Program-made: the position numbers and the translations under genes
Origin: Gryllotalpicola protaetiae
GTDB lineage: Bacteria; Actinomycetota; Actinomycetes; Actinomycetales; Microbacteriaceae
Direction of reading: 5' to 3'
Assembly: GCF_003627055.1 (NCBI RefSeq)
Contig: NZ_CP032624.1
Coordinates: 3,286,001 to 3,350,000, forward strand
Length of the DNA: 64,000 bases
In this document: positions 44,489-54,259 of the stretch, piece by piece
Layout: every line of letters starts with the position of its first letter
Position numbering within the stretch: position 1 is the first letter of the stretch
The notes under the pieces: generated by a model
Told to the model about the DNA's origin: nothing
The model's input: only the letters and a program-made list of their open reading frames with translations
The model's database searches: none

Positions 44489-44736
44489 TAGTGGCCCTTG
44501 GGCTGGTATTTCTCCCCGCCCACGCCGTAGCCGGCCCGCTTCAGGATCCAGCCGACGATCAGGCCGACGACCACGAGGCCGCCGCCGACGATGGCGACCA
44601 ACCACGGCTGGTCGAACCAGAAGAACAGGGTGCCGAGGGTGAACCCGAGCAGCATGATGATCACCGCCGTCCACGCAGCCGGCGAGTGGCCTTCGCCGAG
44701 TTCCTCGTGTTCGGGGGCGTTCGTGGTGCCGCTCAT
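44488..44736 (-). CDS. small actinobacterial membrane protein linked to trp genes (DUF6704-like)
   Basis: 82 residues. Motif GHSPAAWTAV before two helices (about 22–41 and 46–67), then a Lys/Gly tail. Short proteins with an H-G-x-S-x-AAW motif commonly sit just before trpC in actinobacteria; function unknown. ATG at 44736 overlaps the stop of the nickel/cobalt transporter gene (ATGA). Confidence 0.85.
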   Translation of the reverse strand: MSGTTNAPEHEELGEGHSPAAWTAVIIMLLGFTLGTLFFWFDQPWLVAIVGGGLVVVGLIVGWILKRAGYGVGGEKYQPKGH

Positions 44737-45827
44737 GTCTCTCCTGGTCTCGAACTACTGGCTGAGAGTCTACCGGGCCGCCACCGCGCGAACCGCCCTA
44801 CGGCGAGCGCGATCAGCCATGCCGCCGCGAACACGCCCGCGAGCGCATATCCGGCATAGTCGAGATCGATGCGGGCGACCGCCGCGAGGGGCGCCGCGGT
44901 GATCACGTGGCCGTCCACGAGCACTCCGAGCAGCTCGATGCTTCCGATCAGCAGCGCGGTCGCGACGGAGATCGACGTGACCGTGAGGTTGTACACGATC
45001 TTGCGCACCGGCTTGGCGGCGGTCCAGCCGTACGCCCCCATCATCAGCATCCCGTCCGCCGTGTCCATGAGGCACATGCCTGCGGCGAAGAGAGTCGGGA
45101 GCACGAGGATCGCGTATGACGGAACCGCGAAGGTCGCCGCGCCTCCGGCGAGGACGAGGAGCCCGACCTCCGTCGCGGTGTCGAAGCCGAGACCGAAGAG
45201 CACGCCGACCGGATAGATCTGCCACGGCTTCGCCGCCCGCCGGGTGAGACCGCCGAGGATTCGGTTGAGGAGTCCCCGCGACGCGAGCCGCCTGTCGAAC
45301 TCGGCGTCGTCGAACGTCCCCGCGCGCAGCTTGCGGAGGGCGCGGACGATGCCGATGAGTACCGCCAGGTTGAGGGCTCCCAGCAGCCAGAGGAATCCGC
45401 CGGAGACGGACGGCCCGATCACATCGGCCATGGCGTGCAGCCTCGAACCGCCGTCCTCCAGGGGGCCGACGATCGACTTCACCCCGACCGCGAGGAGCAG
45501 CGCCAGCGCGAACACGACGGTCGAGTGGCCGAGGGAGAACCAGAACCCCACCGAGAGCGGTCTCTGGCCGTCTGCGAGCAGCTTGCGGGTCGTGTTGTCG
45601 ATGGCGGCGATGTGATCGACGTCGAAGGCATGCCTGAGCCCGAAGCTGTAGGCCAGCACGCCGACTCCGACGGTGAACGCCTGATGAGCGTCGCCGAGCC
45701 GGTAGTGCTCCGGTGCGACGGCGATGATGAGCAAGCCGAAGCCGATCACATGCAGAAGGACGACGAGACCGGCCATGCGGCCGACTCTGCGCCGTTCGGC
45801 ACCGGTGAGGGAGCGCCAGAACTTCAT
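44733..45827 (-). CDS. NiCoT-family nickel/cobalt transporter
   Basis: 364 residues, eight predicted membrane helices. Signature motifs of HoxN/NixA: RHAFDVDHIAAIDN in helix II, GFWFSLGHSTVVF, and LGFDTATEVGLL. Imports Ni2+ or Co2+ with high affinity; the choice between metals is not decided by the motifs. ATG at 45827, 19 bases after the DUF4331 gene. Its stop overlaps the next gene in the trp cluster. No nickel enzyme or NikR-type regulator is seen in the window. Confidence 0.93.
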   Translation of the reverse strand: MKFWRSLTGAERRRVGRMAGLVVLLHVIGFGLLIIAVAPEHYRLGDAHQAFTVGVGVLAYSFGLRHAFDVDHIAAIDNTTRKLLADGQRPLSVGFWFSLGHSTVVFALALLLAVGVKSIVGPLEDGGSRLHAMADVIGPSVSGGFLWLLGALNLAVLIGIVRALRKLRAGTFDDAEFDRRLASRGLLNRILGGLTRRAAKPWQIYPVGVLFGLGFDTATEVGLLVLAGGAATFAVPSYAILVLPTLFAAGMCLMDTADGMLMMGAYGWTAAKPVRKIVYNLTVTSISVATALLIGSIELLGVLVDGHVITAAPLAAVARIDLDYAGYALAGVFAAAWLIALAVGRFARWRPGRLSASSSRPGET

Positions 45828-45846
45828 CGCGAGACCAGGCCGGCGC

Positions 45847-46875
45847 CTAGAGGCCGGGCACGGGGACGACGTAGGGGAACTGGGCCGCACGCAGATGCTC
45901 GGAGACCGAGGCCTTGAGCCCCGAGGCGACGGCGGTGCCGGTGACGAGGCTGAGCATCGCCTCAGGGGCGTTGTCCGCCATGGACCGGCCGTTGCGTCCG
46001 GCGAAGCCGTATCCGGCGGGCGTGCCGACGACGTAGCGCATGACGTCGGGCAGCAGGATGTGCGCGACGGCGCGGCCGTAGGCGTCAGGGTCGCCGGCGG
46101 TCCCGGACGCGGCGACGGTCTGGGAGATCAGGCCGGCCAGCTCCTCTCCGTCCTGCTCGAAATCCACCGAGGGATGACGGCTGTTGGCCGGATGGGTGAA
46201 CTGGATGTCGTCCGGCCAGAAGATCGGCCACAGCATCGGGTGCCCGAAGCGATTGATCTGGTGCCAGCCGTCGCCCTCGTCGATCTTCGTCGAGCACCAC
46301 ACGGCGATCTCGGTGCCCGGCTGAAGTGGAGCCGAGATGTTCGGCACTTCGAGCACGATGGTGTCGACCGTGGTGTTCGCGAAGCTGTTGGTCGCGGCGT
46401 CGGGATGCCACGTCGACAGGTCGAGCGCGGTCCCGCTGCGTACGGCGCCGTTGACCAGCCCGAGCAGCGAGAGGTCGATGTAGAACGAGTCCGCGCTGCG
46501 TCCGGCCCACACTCTGAGACCGTTCGCCTCAGCGAGCTGCCCTGTGCGCCCTGTGACCGCCACAGCTCCTGTGGCCTCGTCGCTGGCGGCGTCGTCGTCG
46601 GTGAGCACGCTCAGCTCGAAGTCCTGCGCACCGTCTTCCGCCGCCTGGCCGAATACGAAGCGGTACGCGAGCGACTCGTGGGGCGCGTCCGCGAGATGGA
46701 TCTTGAACTCGTAGCGCGTCTCCGGAAGGAACGACGGCTCCGCCCGCTCCTGAGTGACATTGGAGTTGACGTTCATGATGAAGACCGTGCTGTCGCGGCC
46801 GGGGAACACGTACATGTCGTCGATGTAGAGCTGCCCGATCGTGCCGGCGCGGGCTGCGGCGAGGTGGTGGGACAT
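45847..46875 (-). CDS. DUF4331 family protein
   Basis: 342 residues. The N-terminus HHLAAARAGTIGQLYIDDMYVF and VFIMNVNSN matches DUF4331, a beta-propeller-like family of unknown function. Other stretches: YEFKIHLAD, VWAGRSADSFYIDLSLLG, VLEVP, and GFAGRNGRSMADNAPEAML near the end. No signal peptide, although many relatives are exported. GGAG lies 6 bases before the ATG. Operonic with the transporter downstream, divergent from the LuxR-type regulator, suggesting metal- or stress-related control, but this is inference. Confidence 0.85.
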   Translation of the reverse strand: MSHHLAAARAGTIGQLYIDDMYVFPGRDSTVFIMNVNSNVTQERAEPSFLPETRYEFKIHLADAPHESLAYRFVFGQAAEDGAQDFELSVLTDDDAASDEATGAVAVTGRTGQLAEANGLRVWAGRSADSFYIDLSLLGLVNGAVRSGTALDLSTWHPDAATNSFANTTVDTIVLEVPNISAPLQPGTEIAVWCSTKIDEGDGWHQINRFGHPMLWPIFWPDDIQFTHPANSRHPSVDFEQDGEELAGLISQTVAASGTAGDPDAYGRAVAHILLPDVMRYVVGTPAGYGFAGRNGRSMADNAPEAMLSLVTGTAVASGLKASVSEHLRAAQFPYVVPVPGL

Positions 46876-46940
46876 TTCGGCTCCTTCTTCCGTGGAGGTG
46901 GATGTCCTCACGGTCGCGCAGCCCGAGCGGCCCGAGCCAG

Positions 46941-46983
46941 CGTCAAATGACGTCTCTGGGCGCATTACGTGATTCGACTCACG
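46941..46983. promoter_or_regulatory. two palindromes in the DUF4331 / LAL-regulator intergenic region
   Basis: CGTCA-AA-TGACG (46941–46952) and CGTGA-N6-TCACG (46968–46983). Both lie in the 165 bases between the divergent starts. The spacing and dyad form fit operator sites for a dimeric regulator, possibly the LuxR-type protein encoded next door. Confidence 0.45.
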
Positions 46984-47040
46984 GCGGTAGCCTCCTGCCA
47001 GAACACTGCGCGCTCGCACGCGGCGGTGGAGGTGTTGCGC

Positions 47041-49788
47041 ATGGTCCTCGTCGGCAGGGACGCCGAGCTGGCGTTCGTATTCGACCTGCTCAGGCGATCG
47101 TCTGCGGCCGGAGAGGCACTGGTCCTCGCCGGTGACCCCGGCGTGGGGAAGACGGCGCTTCTGCAGGAGGTCGCGCGCGAAGCGCGCACCAGCGGGGCTC
47201 GTGTCGTCCGCGGAGTCGGCTCTGAGGTCTCCGATATCAGCCTGTCCAGTCTGACGCCGGCCGTCATGCCGCTGATGGCGTACGCGGGCGAGCTGGCGGA
47301 CGCGCACCGTGAAGCGATCTCCATCGCGGCCGGTTTGACGGACGGCCGGCTCGCCCGCCCGGCGGTCGTCGGCCAAGCTCTGCTCATGCTGCTGATGGCG
47401 GCCGCCACGGACTCGCAGGTTCTCTTCCTCGTCGATGATGCGCAGTGGCTGGACCCGTACAGTGGCGAAGTCCTGCGATTCCTTGCGCAGCGTGTGGGCG
47501 GTGGCCGGGTGGGTATCGTCGCGGCAGCGAGAACGCCCGCCGTGGAGAGCGTCAACCTGCCCGGCATCCCCCGTCTTGACATCGCGGCCCTGAACACGGA
47601 GGCGGCGGAGTCGCTCATCCGCTCCCGTTTCCCCAACCTCGCAGACCGTGTCGTGCGCCGCGTCGTGATCGAGGCGCAGGGGAACCCACTCGCCCTCCTC
47701 GAGCTGCCGCCGGCGCTGAGCGGCCCCCAGCGCGCGGCAGTCGAGGCTCTGCCGAGCATCCTCCCCATGAGCGAACGGCTGCAGGCGGTGTTCGCGTCAC
47801 GGATCGCACAGCTCCCTGAGCAGACGAGGGAGCTCCTGCTGCTCGCGGCTCTCGACGGCACCTCTGACCTGATGGTCCTGGCCGCCGCCTCAACGAGTGC
47901 CGATGTGCTCAAAGATCTCGGCCCCGCCGAACGCGACCGGCTCGTCCAGGTCGACAACGAACGCCACCGCATCGATTTCAGACACCCGCTCACGCGATCC
48001 GCGGTCATAGAGCTCTCGACGGCGGCTCAGCGCCGGGCGGCCCATGCCGCACTGGCGCGCGCTTTGGCAGAACAGCCTCTCCGACGGGCACCGCACCTCG
48101 CCGCTTCGGTCGACAAGCCTGACGAGGAAGTGGCCGGGCAGCTCGAGAGCTGTGCGCAGCATCTCGCGCACCGCGGTGAGGCGACCTCGGCGGTGACGGC
48201 GCTGACCAGGGCGGCCGACCTCAGTCCTCACGCCGCAGATCGCAGCAGACGCCTTGCTCGGGCGGCGTTCATCGGCAGTGACATGGCCTGGCAGTTCAAC
48301 GCCATGGCCGAATTGCTGGATCAGACCAGGGACACCCAGCTCGATCCGGGTTCCGCGCTTCTGCTCGCTGCGGCTGCTGCCGTCATCATGGCGAACGGCG
48401 ACTACGACTTCGAAGCCACCCACCGCCTGCTCGTCGCCGCGATCGAGGCGCACGCCGGCGACTACGACACGTCGAGTGAGGGGTTGCGGGCCGCGGTCGG
48501 CTCGCTGACCATGCTGTGCATCTTCGCCGGCAAGCCGAATCTGTGGCCGGCGTGCGTCGCTGCACTCGGCCGTATGTCGCCAGAGCCGCCCCTCGGCCTG
48601 CGCCTTCAGGCCATGACGCAGTTCGACCCCGCGCGCACGGCACATGCGGCACTCGACGAGCTGGATCGGGCCATCGTCGCGCTGAACGACCAGGTCGACC
48701 CGGAAGAGCTGCTGCGCATCCCCACGGCGGCCGTGTACGTCGACCGTCTGGCGGGCTGCCGTGATGCTCTGCGCCGTCAGATCGCCGACACCGGCGGCAG
48801 CGGCGCGACCGCGCGCATCGCCGTGGCCCGCATGAACCTCTGGGTCGACGCGTTCGGAAGCGGGCGCTGGGATGAGGCGCAGCAACTCGCGCAAGACGGG
48901 TTGGACGAGTGCATCGCGGCCGGCGCCGGCCTGTACGCGCAGATCAGCGGCTTCCAGCTGGCCATGCTCGCCGCGGCGCGCGGAGACCACTCCGAGACGG
49001 CGCGCCTGACCGACGAGCTGATCGCGTGGGGCTCGGCGCGCGGCGCGCGACTCGGCCAGGTCTTCGCCTGGCATGCTCGGACCGTGGATGCGCTGGGCAG
49101 AGGCGACGTCGAAGAGGCGTATCAGTACGCGGCCGCGATCAGCGCGCCCGGTACTTTCCCTCCTTATGAAGCGACTGCGCTCTGGGTGTGCTTCGACCTC
49201 GTGGTCGCCGCAGCTCTCTCCGGGCGCCTCGATGCGGCGAAGGCGCACGTGGCTGCGATCGAGGCCGCGAGGCTCGGCGAGCTCTCACCCCGCCTGATGC
49301 TGTTGGCATGCGGCGCAGCCGGAGTCGCGGCATCCGACGAAGGCGCCGCGCGCGCAGCGTTCGAGCGCGCTCTTGCGGTCGGTGCGGCCGACCGCTGGCC
49401 GTTCGAGAAGGCCCGGGTCCAGCTGGCCTACGGTCGGCGTCTCGCGCGCGCCGGGGCGCGCCTCGAGGCACGTGCCGTCTTGCAAGCTGCTCACGCGACC
49501 TTCGATAAGCTCGGCGCGCGGCCGTGGGTGGCGCTTGCGCTTCGCGAGCTGCGCGTGGTGCGATCCGGCCCCTCGGCGCCAGGGCCCGACGCGGTCGCCG
49601 GTCTCACCGCACAAGAGCTCCAGATCGCCCAGCTCGCCGCGCAGGGGTACAGCAACAAGGAGATCGGGGCGCGGCTGCACCTCTCCCACCGCACGGTGAG
49701 TACGCACCTCTATCGGCTGTTCCCGAAGCTCGGTGTGACCGCGCGCGCCGGCCTGCGCGACGCCCTGACGAAGGAGCGCAAGGACTAG
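47041..49788 (+). CDS. LuxR-family regulator of the LAL (MalT-like) type
   Basis: 915 residues. N-terminal AAA/NTPase with Walker A GDPGVGKT at 31–38 and a Walker B-like LFLVDDAQWLD, a long helical repeat middle (TPR-like) of about 500 residues, and a C-terminal LuxR HTH (about 855–915: GLTAQELQIAQLAAQGYSNK, then IGARLHLSHRTVSTHLYRLF). LAL proteins are ATP-dependent switches that activate neighbouring genes on binding an inducer. ATG at 47041 is preferred to an upstream GTG (46969): GGAGG lies 8 bases before it and LVGRDAEL begins directly. Likely controls the divergent DUF4331–NiCoT operon. Confidence 0.92.
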   Translation: MVLVGRDAELAFVFDLLRRSSAAGEALVLAGDPGVGKTALLQEVAREARTSGARVVRGVGSEVSDISLSSLTPAVMPLMAYAGELADAHREAISIAAGLTDGRLARPAVVGQALLMLLMAAATDSQVLFLVDDAQWLDPYSGEVLRFLAQRVGGGRVGIVAAARTPAVESVNLPGIPRLDIAALNTEAAESLIRSRFPNLADRVVRRVVIEAQGNPLALLELPPALSGPQRAAVEALPSILPMSERLQAVFASRIAQLPEQTRELLLLAALDGTSDLMVLAAASTSADVLKDLGPAERDRLVQVDNERHRIDFRHPLTRSAVIELSTAAQRRAAHAALARALAEQPLRRAPHLAASVDKPDEEVAGQLESCAQHLAHRGEATSAVTALTRAADLSPHAADRSRRLARAAFIGSDMAWQFNAMAELLDQTRDTQLDPGSALLLAAAAAVIMANGDYDFEATHRLLVAAIEAHAGDYDTSSEGLRAAVGSLTMLCIFAGKPNLWPACVAALGRMSPEPPLGLRLQAMTQFDPARTAHAALDELDRAIVALNDQVDPEELLRIPTAAVYVDRLAGCRDALRRQIADTGGSGATARIAVARMNLWVDAFGSGRWDEAQQLAQDGLDECIAAGAGLYAQISGFQLAMLAAARGDHSETARLTDELIAWGSARGARLGQVFAWHARTVDALGRGDVEEAYQYAAAISAPGTFPPYEATALWVCFDLVVAAALSGRLDAAKAHVAAIEAARLGELSPRLMLLACGAAGVAASDEGAARAAFERALAVGAADRWPFEKARVQLAYGRRLARAGARLEARAVLQAAHATFDKLGARPWVALALRELRVVRSGPSAPGPDAVAGLTAQELQIAQLAAQGYSNKEIGARLHLSHRTVSTHLYRLFPKLGVTARAGLRDALTKERKD

Positions 49789-49799
49789 GGGGCGGCGTC

Positions 49800-50426
49800 T
49801 CAGTCCGCAGTCGGGTCGTCGCCGCGGGTCAGCTCGTCCCAGTCGTCGACGGCGCTGTCACCAGGTCGCTCTTCCGGCCTCTTCGAGGTCGCGGACGCCT
49901 TGCCGTCGGCTTCTTCGAAACGGACCGCGTTGTAGCGGCGCGACCCGCCCGGCCAGCGGCCGCCGGTGACGAGGGCCGCGAGAGAGCCGAGGGCGATGAG
50001 GATGCCGCCGATGAGCGCCAGCGTCGGCCAGGCACTCGCGGCGACGGTGGCGATGAGCGCGTGCACGGACGAGTCGCCGGTGATGCCCGTGGCCGTCGAG
50101 ACCGCGTTGCGCACCCCGAGCGAGGTCTTCGGGTCTCCCGCCGAGGCGAAGATCACCGTCGCGCCGAGGATCACGCCGATGACGCCCACGATGATGCGGG
50201 CCACCCGGCCCGCGATGGCGAATGCGAGGGCGAGCGCAAGGGCGGCCAGCGACAGCGCGGTGAGGGCGGGCGAAGCATCAGATCCCGTGACGACGACGGG
50301 TGCAGGGTGCCCTGCGGCATGCGTGAGCGTGACGGTGAACCAGGTCTGCGTCGCACCGGCGAGGCCGAGGCCCGCGCCGATCACGACCACGAGGATCGTC
50401 AGGAGCTTGAGACGGCCGCCGGTCAC
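49800..50426 (-). CDS. Trp-biosynthesis-associated membrane protein
   Basis: 208 residues, four hydrophobic helices (about 6–25, 50–70, 76–95, 135–158) then a charged tail. Recognised by its fixed place right after trpE in actinobacteria and by the QTWFTV motif after helix 1; function unknown. GTG at 50426 overlaps the trpE stop. It is separated from its usual partner before trpC by the inserted regulator/transporter segment. Confidence 0.85.
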   Translation of the reverse strand: MTGGRLKLLTILVVVIGAGLGLAGATQTWFTVTLTHAAGHPAPVVVTGSDASPALTALSLAALALALAFAIAGRVARIIVGVIGVILGATVIFASAGDPKTSLGVRNAVSTATGITGDSSVHALIATVAASAWPTLALIGGILIALGSLAALVTGGRWPGGSRRYNAVRFEEADGKASATSKRPEERPGDSAVDDWDELTRGDDPTAD

Positions 50427-51949
50427 GCCGTGACCCTTCGCATGGCGTTGGCGACCGCGACGGCGCGCAGCGGTGCTGCGGCTTTGTTGCGGCACTCCTC
50501 GTACTCGCTCGCGGGATCCGAGTCGGCGACGAGGCCGGCGCCGGCCTGCACATAGGCCATGCCGCCGATGAGCGTCGCGGTGCGGATCGCGATCGCGAGG
50601 TCGGCGTCGCCGGCGAAGCCGAAGTAGCCGACCACTCCCCCGTAGACGCCGCGCTGCGCCGGCTCGAGCTCGTCGATGATCTCGAGTGCGCGCGGCTTCG
50701 GAGCGCCCGAGAGCGTGCCTGCCGGGAAGGTCGCGCGGAAGACGTCGACGGCCGAGGCATCCGGCCGCACATCGCCCTCGACGCTCGAGACGAGGTGCAT
50801 GATGTGGCTGAACCGCTCGACCCGCATGAACTCGGTGACCTCGACCGAGCCGGCGCGGCAGACCTTGGCGAGGTCGTTGCGGGCGAGATCGACGAGCATC
50901 AGGTGCTCCGCGCGCTCCTTCGGGTCGGCGATGAGGCTCGCCTCGAGCTCGGCGTCGGCCTCGGGCGCCGCGCCGCGCGGGCGGCTGCCGGCGATCGGGT
51001 GCGAGTATGCCCGGCCGTCCTCGACCTTGACGAGCGCCTCGGGACTCGAGCCGACGACCGTGTACGGCTCGCCGGCCGGGGTCGCGAGCTGCAGCAGATA
51101 CATGTACGGGCTCGGGTTGAGGCTGCGCAGCACCCGGTAGACGTCGACCGGGTCGGCGGTGACCGGCTGCTGGAACCGCTGCGAGATGACGACCTGGAAC
51201 ACGTCGCCCGCGGTGATGAAGTCCTTCGAGCGCTCGACAGCGGCGAGGTAGTCGTCACGCGGCGTGCGGTTCTCGGCGTTCGGCTCGGCCGCCAGGTCGA
51301 CGACCGCGAGCTGCGCGTCGAGCGGCTGGGCGAGCTGCGACTGCAGGCGGTCGAGACGTGCCTGCGCGTCAGACCACAGCCCGTCGGCATCCGCCTCGCC
51401 GTCGTTCAACGCATTCGCGATCAGCTGCACCACACCCGTGCGGTGGTCGATCACGACCAGCTCGGCGACGAAGCTGAAGGCGAGGCCCGGCACGTCGAAA
51501 TCGGCGGGCGGCTGGTGAGGCAGGCGCTCGAGCTGACGGACGGCCTCCCACCCGATGAAGCCGACCAGGCCGCCCGTGAGAGGTGGCAGACCGGGGATGC
51601 GCGGTGTCTGCCAGCGCGCGTAGAGCGCGGCGAGCACGTCGAGCGGCGCGGCACTGGAATCGACGGATGCCCCGAGCGCGCGCTGCGCGGACAGACCGTT
51701 GCTCTGCCACTGCGCCGATTCGCCCGTCTGCGTGAGCACCCCGAACGCGTTGGCGCCGACGAACGAGTAGCGCGACCAGATGCCTCCCTGCTCTGCGGAT
51801 TCCAGCAGGAAGGTGCCCGGCCGGCCGGTCGCGAGCTTGCGGTAGATGCCGACCGGGGTCTCGCCGTCGGCGAAGAGCTCGCGCACGACGGGGACGACGC
51901 GATGGCCGTCAAGCAGCGCGTTGAACGCCGAGCGCGAGGTGCCCGTCAT
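50423..51949 (-). CDS. trpE: anthranilate synthase component I
   Basis: 508 residues. Makes anthranilate from chorismate with glutamine amidotransferase TrpG (not in the window). N-terminal feedback-inhibition element LLESAEQGG, then chorismate-binding domain motifs [30 protein letters not shown] and [14 protein letters not shown] overlaps the hisI stop. No leader peptide or attenuator can exist upstream because of this overlap. Confidence 0.98.
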   Translation of the reverse strand: MTGTSRSAFNALLDGHRVVPVVRELFADGETPVGIYRKLATGRPGTFLLESAEQGGIWSRYSFVGANAFGVLTQTGESAQWQSNGLSAQRALGASVDSSAAPLDVLAALYARWQTPRIPGLPPLTGGLVGFIGWEAVRQLERLPHQPPADFDVPGLAFSFVAELVVIDHRTGVVQLIANALNDGEADADGLWSDAQARLDRLQSQLAQPLDAQLAVVDLAAEPNAENRTPRDDYLAAVERSKDFITAGDVFQVVISQRFQQPVTADPVDVYRVLRSLNPSPYMYLLQLATPAGEPYTVVGSSPEALVKVEDGRAYSHPIAGSRPRGAAPEADAELEASLIADPKERAEHLMLVDLARNDLAKVCRAGSVEVTEFMRVERFSHIMHLVSSVEGDVRPDASAVDVFRATFPAGTLSGAPKPRALEIIDELEPAQRGVYGGVVGYFGFAGDADLAIAIRTATLIGGMAYVQAGAGLVADSDPASEYEECRNKAAAPLRAVAVANAMRRVTA

Positions 51950-52329
51950 TCGGCGGCCGCGCCTTCGACCGGGTCGAGCTGGTCGGCGTCGAAGCAGGTG
52001 CGGTCGCCCGTGTGGCAGGCCGCGCCGATCTGGTCGACCTCGACGAGCAGCGTGTCGCCGTCGCAGTCGAGCGCAGCCTGGTGCACGTACTGCACGTGGC
52101 CGCTGGTATCGCCCTTGCGCCAGTACTCCTGCCGAGAGCGCGACCAGAACGTCACGCGGCCCTCGGTGAGCGTGCGGCGCAGCGCCTCGGCGTCCATGTA
52201 GCCGAGCATGAGCACCTCGCGGGTGTCGTGCTGCTGGATGATCGCCGGCATCAGCCCGTCGGCGCCGAATCGCACACGGGTCAGGATGCTGTCGACATCA
52301 GGGATCTTGGTCACGTCGGGGGTCGTCAT
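51946..52329 (-). CDS. hisI: phosphoribosyl-AMP cyclohydrolase
   Basis: 127 residues. Third step of histidine synthesis, opens the adenine ring of PR-AMP. Zinc/Mg ligands in [21 protein letters not shown] and a final Cys in RTCF. Separate from HisE, which is encoded elsewhere in this window. Overlaps hisF and trpE by ATGA. Confidence 0.97.
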   Translation of the reverse strand: MTTPDVTKIPDVDSILTRVRFGADGLMPAIIQQHDTREVLMLGYMDAEALRRTLTEGRVTFWSRSRQEYWRKGDTSGHVQYVHQAALDCDGDTLLVEVDQIGAACHTGDRTCFDADQLDPVEGAAAE

Positions 52330-53090
52330 GGCCGTACCTCCAGCCCGGCGGCGCGCAGCTCGCCCTTCACATCGCCGATGGTGAGCTCGCCGTAGTGGAA
52401 CACCGAGGCGGCGAGCACGGCGTCGGCTCCCGCCTGGATCGCCGGGGCGAAGTCGGCGAGCTTGCCGGCGCCGCCGCTCGCGATCACGGGGACGCGCGAC
52501 AGTTCGCGCATGAGCTGGGTGAGCTCGAGGTCGTATCCGGCCTTGGTGCCGTCGGCGTCGATCGAGTTGACGAGCAACTCGCCCGCCCCCCGCTCGATGG
52601 CCTCGCGCGCCCAGGCGAGGGCGTCGAGGTCTGTCTCGGTGCGGCCGCCGTGCGTGGTCACAACGAAGCCGGACGGTGTGCGCGGGCTACGTGTGATGTC
52701 GAGGGAGAGCACGAGCACCTGCGCGCCGAAGCGGTCGGCGATCTCGCCGATCAGCTCGGGGCGTGCGATGGCGGCCGAGTTCACGCCGACCTTGTCGGCG
52801 CCGTGCGCGAGCAGCTTGGCGACGTCCTCGGGTGAGCGGACTCCCCCGCCGACGGTCAGCGGCACGAACACCTGCTCCGCGGTGCGGCGCACCATGTCGT
52901 ACGTCGTGGCTCGGCCCTCGACGGTCGCGGTGACGTCGAGGAAGGTGACTTCGTCTGCGCCCTGCTCGTAGTACTTCCTGGCGAGCTCGACGGGATCGCC
53001 GGCATCCGCCAGATTCAGGAAGTTGACACCTTTGACGACGCGACCGTCTGCCACGTCGAGACACGGGATGACGCGGACTGCGACGCCCAC
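52326..53090 (-). CDS. hisF: imidazole glycerol phosphate synthase, cyclase subunit
   Basis: 254 residues, TIM barrel. Makes imidazole glycerol phosphate and AICAR using ammonia from HisH. Catalytic Asp12 in [12 protein letters not shown] and the second Asp in LSLDI; phosphate loops GGGVRS and SGGAG. HisH is not in the window. Starts 1 base after hisG ends. Confidence 0.98.
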   Translation of the reverse strand: MGVAVRVIPCLDVADGRVVKGVNFLNLADAGDPVELARKYYEQGADEVTFLDVTATVEGRATTYDMVRRTAEQVFVPLTVGGGVRSPEDVAKLLAHGADKVGVNSAAIARPELIGEIADRFGAQVLVLSLDITRSPRTPSGFVVTTHGGRTETDLDALAWAREAIERGAGELLVNSIDADGTKAGYDLELTQLMRELSRVPVIASGGAGKLADFAPAIQAGADAVLAASVFHYGELTIGDVKGELRAAGLEVRP

Positions 53091-53091
53091 G

Positions 53092-53931
53092 TCAGAGCCT
53101 CGCCGCGTGGATCGGCGTGACGAGGATCGCTCGGGCGCCGAGCTCGTAGAGCGCGTCCATGATGTGGTTGATCTCCTCGCGGGGGATCATGACGCGTACC
53201 GCGACCCAGGCCGCGTCGCGGGTCGGCGAGATCGTCGGCGACTCCATGCCGGAGGCGATCGCTGTCGCCTGCTCGATCAGCTCGCTCGGCAGGTCGTAGT
53301 CCATCAGCACGTAGCGGCGGGCGACCATGACGCCCTCGAGGCGGCGGTGCAGCGTGTCGAGGCCCGGCGCCTCGTTCGGGCCGGCGATGAGCACGGCCTC
53401 CGAGCGCAGGATCGGCTCGCCGAAGATCTCAAGGCCCTGCTTGCGCAGCGTGGTTCCCGTCTCGACGACGTCGGCGATCACGTCGGCGACGCCGAGGCGG
53501 ATCGCGGATTCGACCGCGCCGTCGAGCTTCACGAGGTGCACATCGATGCCGCGCTCAGCGAGGTAGCCGCCGACGAGCACCGGGTAGCTGGTGGCCAGCC
53601 GCTTGCCGCGCAGGTCGTCGAGCGCGGCGAACTGCCCGGCGGGGCCCGCGAAGCGGAAGGTGGAGACGGCGAAGCCGAGGGGCTCGTCCTCGTGGGCGTC
53701 GGAGCCCGAGTCGATCAGCAAGTCGCGGCCGGTGATGCCGACGTCGAGCGCGCCGCTTCCGACGTAGGTCGCGATGTCGCGCGGGCGCAGATAGAAGAAC
53801 TCGACGTCGTTCTTCGGGTCGGAGACGATCAGCTCTTTGGGGTCGCGGCGGCCGTTGTAGCCGGCTTCCTTGAGGTATTCCGCAGCGGTCTCGGCGAGGG
53901 CGCCCTTGTTGGGCACGGCGATTCTGAGCAT
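53092..53931 (-). CDS. hisG: ATP phosphoribosyltransferase, long form
   Basis: 279 residues, the long HisG with C-terminal ACT/PII-like regulatory domain for histidine inhibition. First step of histidine synthesis. PRPP loop EDLVIGSG-like stretch ([15 protein letters not shown]) and N-terminal [15 protein letters not shown] at 53931; weak or no ribosome-binding site. hisE lies 51 bases upstream. Confidence 0.96.
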   Translation of the reverse strand: MLRIAVPNKGALAETAAEYLKEAGYNGRRDPKELIVSDPKNDVEFFYLRPRDIATYVGSGALDVGITGRDLLIDSGSDAHEDEPLGFAVSTFRFAGPAGQFAALDDLRGKRLATSYPVLVGGYLAERGIDVHLVKLDGAVESAIRLGVADVIADVVETGTTLRKQGLEIFGEPILRSEAVLIAGPNEAPGLDTLHRRLEGVMVARRYVLMDYDLPSELIEQATAIASGMESPTISPTRDAAWVAVRVMIPREEINHIMDALYELGARAILVTPIHAARL

Positions 53932-53982
53932 GGGGTGGGGTTCGCTTTCAGGGTCGAGGTGAGGTCAGGTCAGGCATCCGAT

Positions 53983-54246
53983 TCACAGATGTCGGTAGAC
54001 GTCCTCGAGGGTCAGGCCCTTCGCGATCAGCGCGACCTGCAGGTGATAGAGCAGCTGGCTCGCCTCTTCGGCGAACTCGTCGTCGCTCTGGTACTCGGCT
54101 GCCATCCACACCTCGGCGGCCTCTTCGACGATCTTCTTCCCGATCTGATGGATGCCCGCGTCGAGCTCTGCCACCGTGCGGGAGCCCTCAGGGCGGGTCT
54201 TGGCCTTCTCGCTCAGCTCGGCGAAAAGGTCGTCGAAGGTCTTCAC
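53983..54246 (-). CDS. hisE: phosphoribosyl-ATP pyrophosphatase
   Basis: 87 residues, all-helical MazG-like fold: [12 protein letters not shown], then [15 protein letters not shown] with the metal-binding Glu/Glu/Glu/Asp set. Second step of histidine synthesis. Leaderless GTG: TAGGCT (54253–54258) ends 6 bases upstream and runs up to the rpe stop. It begins the his–trp block. Confidence 0.97.
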   Translation of the reverse strand: MKTFDDLFAELSEKAKTRPEGSRTVAELDAGIHQIGKKIVEEAAEVWMAAEYQSDDEFAEEASQLLYHLQVALIAKGLTLEDVYRHL

Positions 54247-54259
54247 CCTCTCAGCCTAG

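Noticed and set aside
46969-47040. Upstream GTG start for the LAL regulator
   Set aside because: The extra residues do not look like the family, the region holds a dyad, and GGAGG precedes the ATG at 47041.
51946-51990. Trp leader peptide or attenuator before trpE
   Set aside because: trpE starts inside the hisI stop codon; there is no leader RNA.
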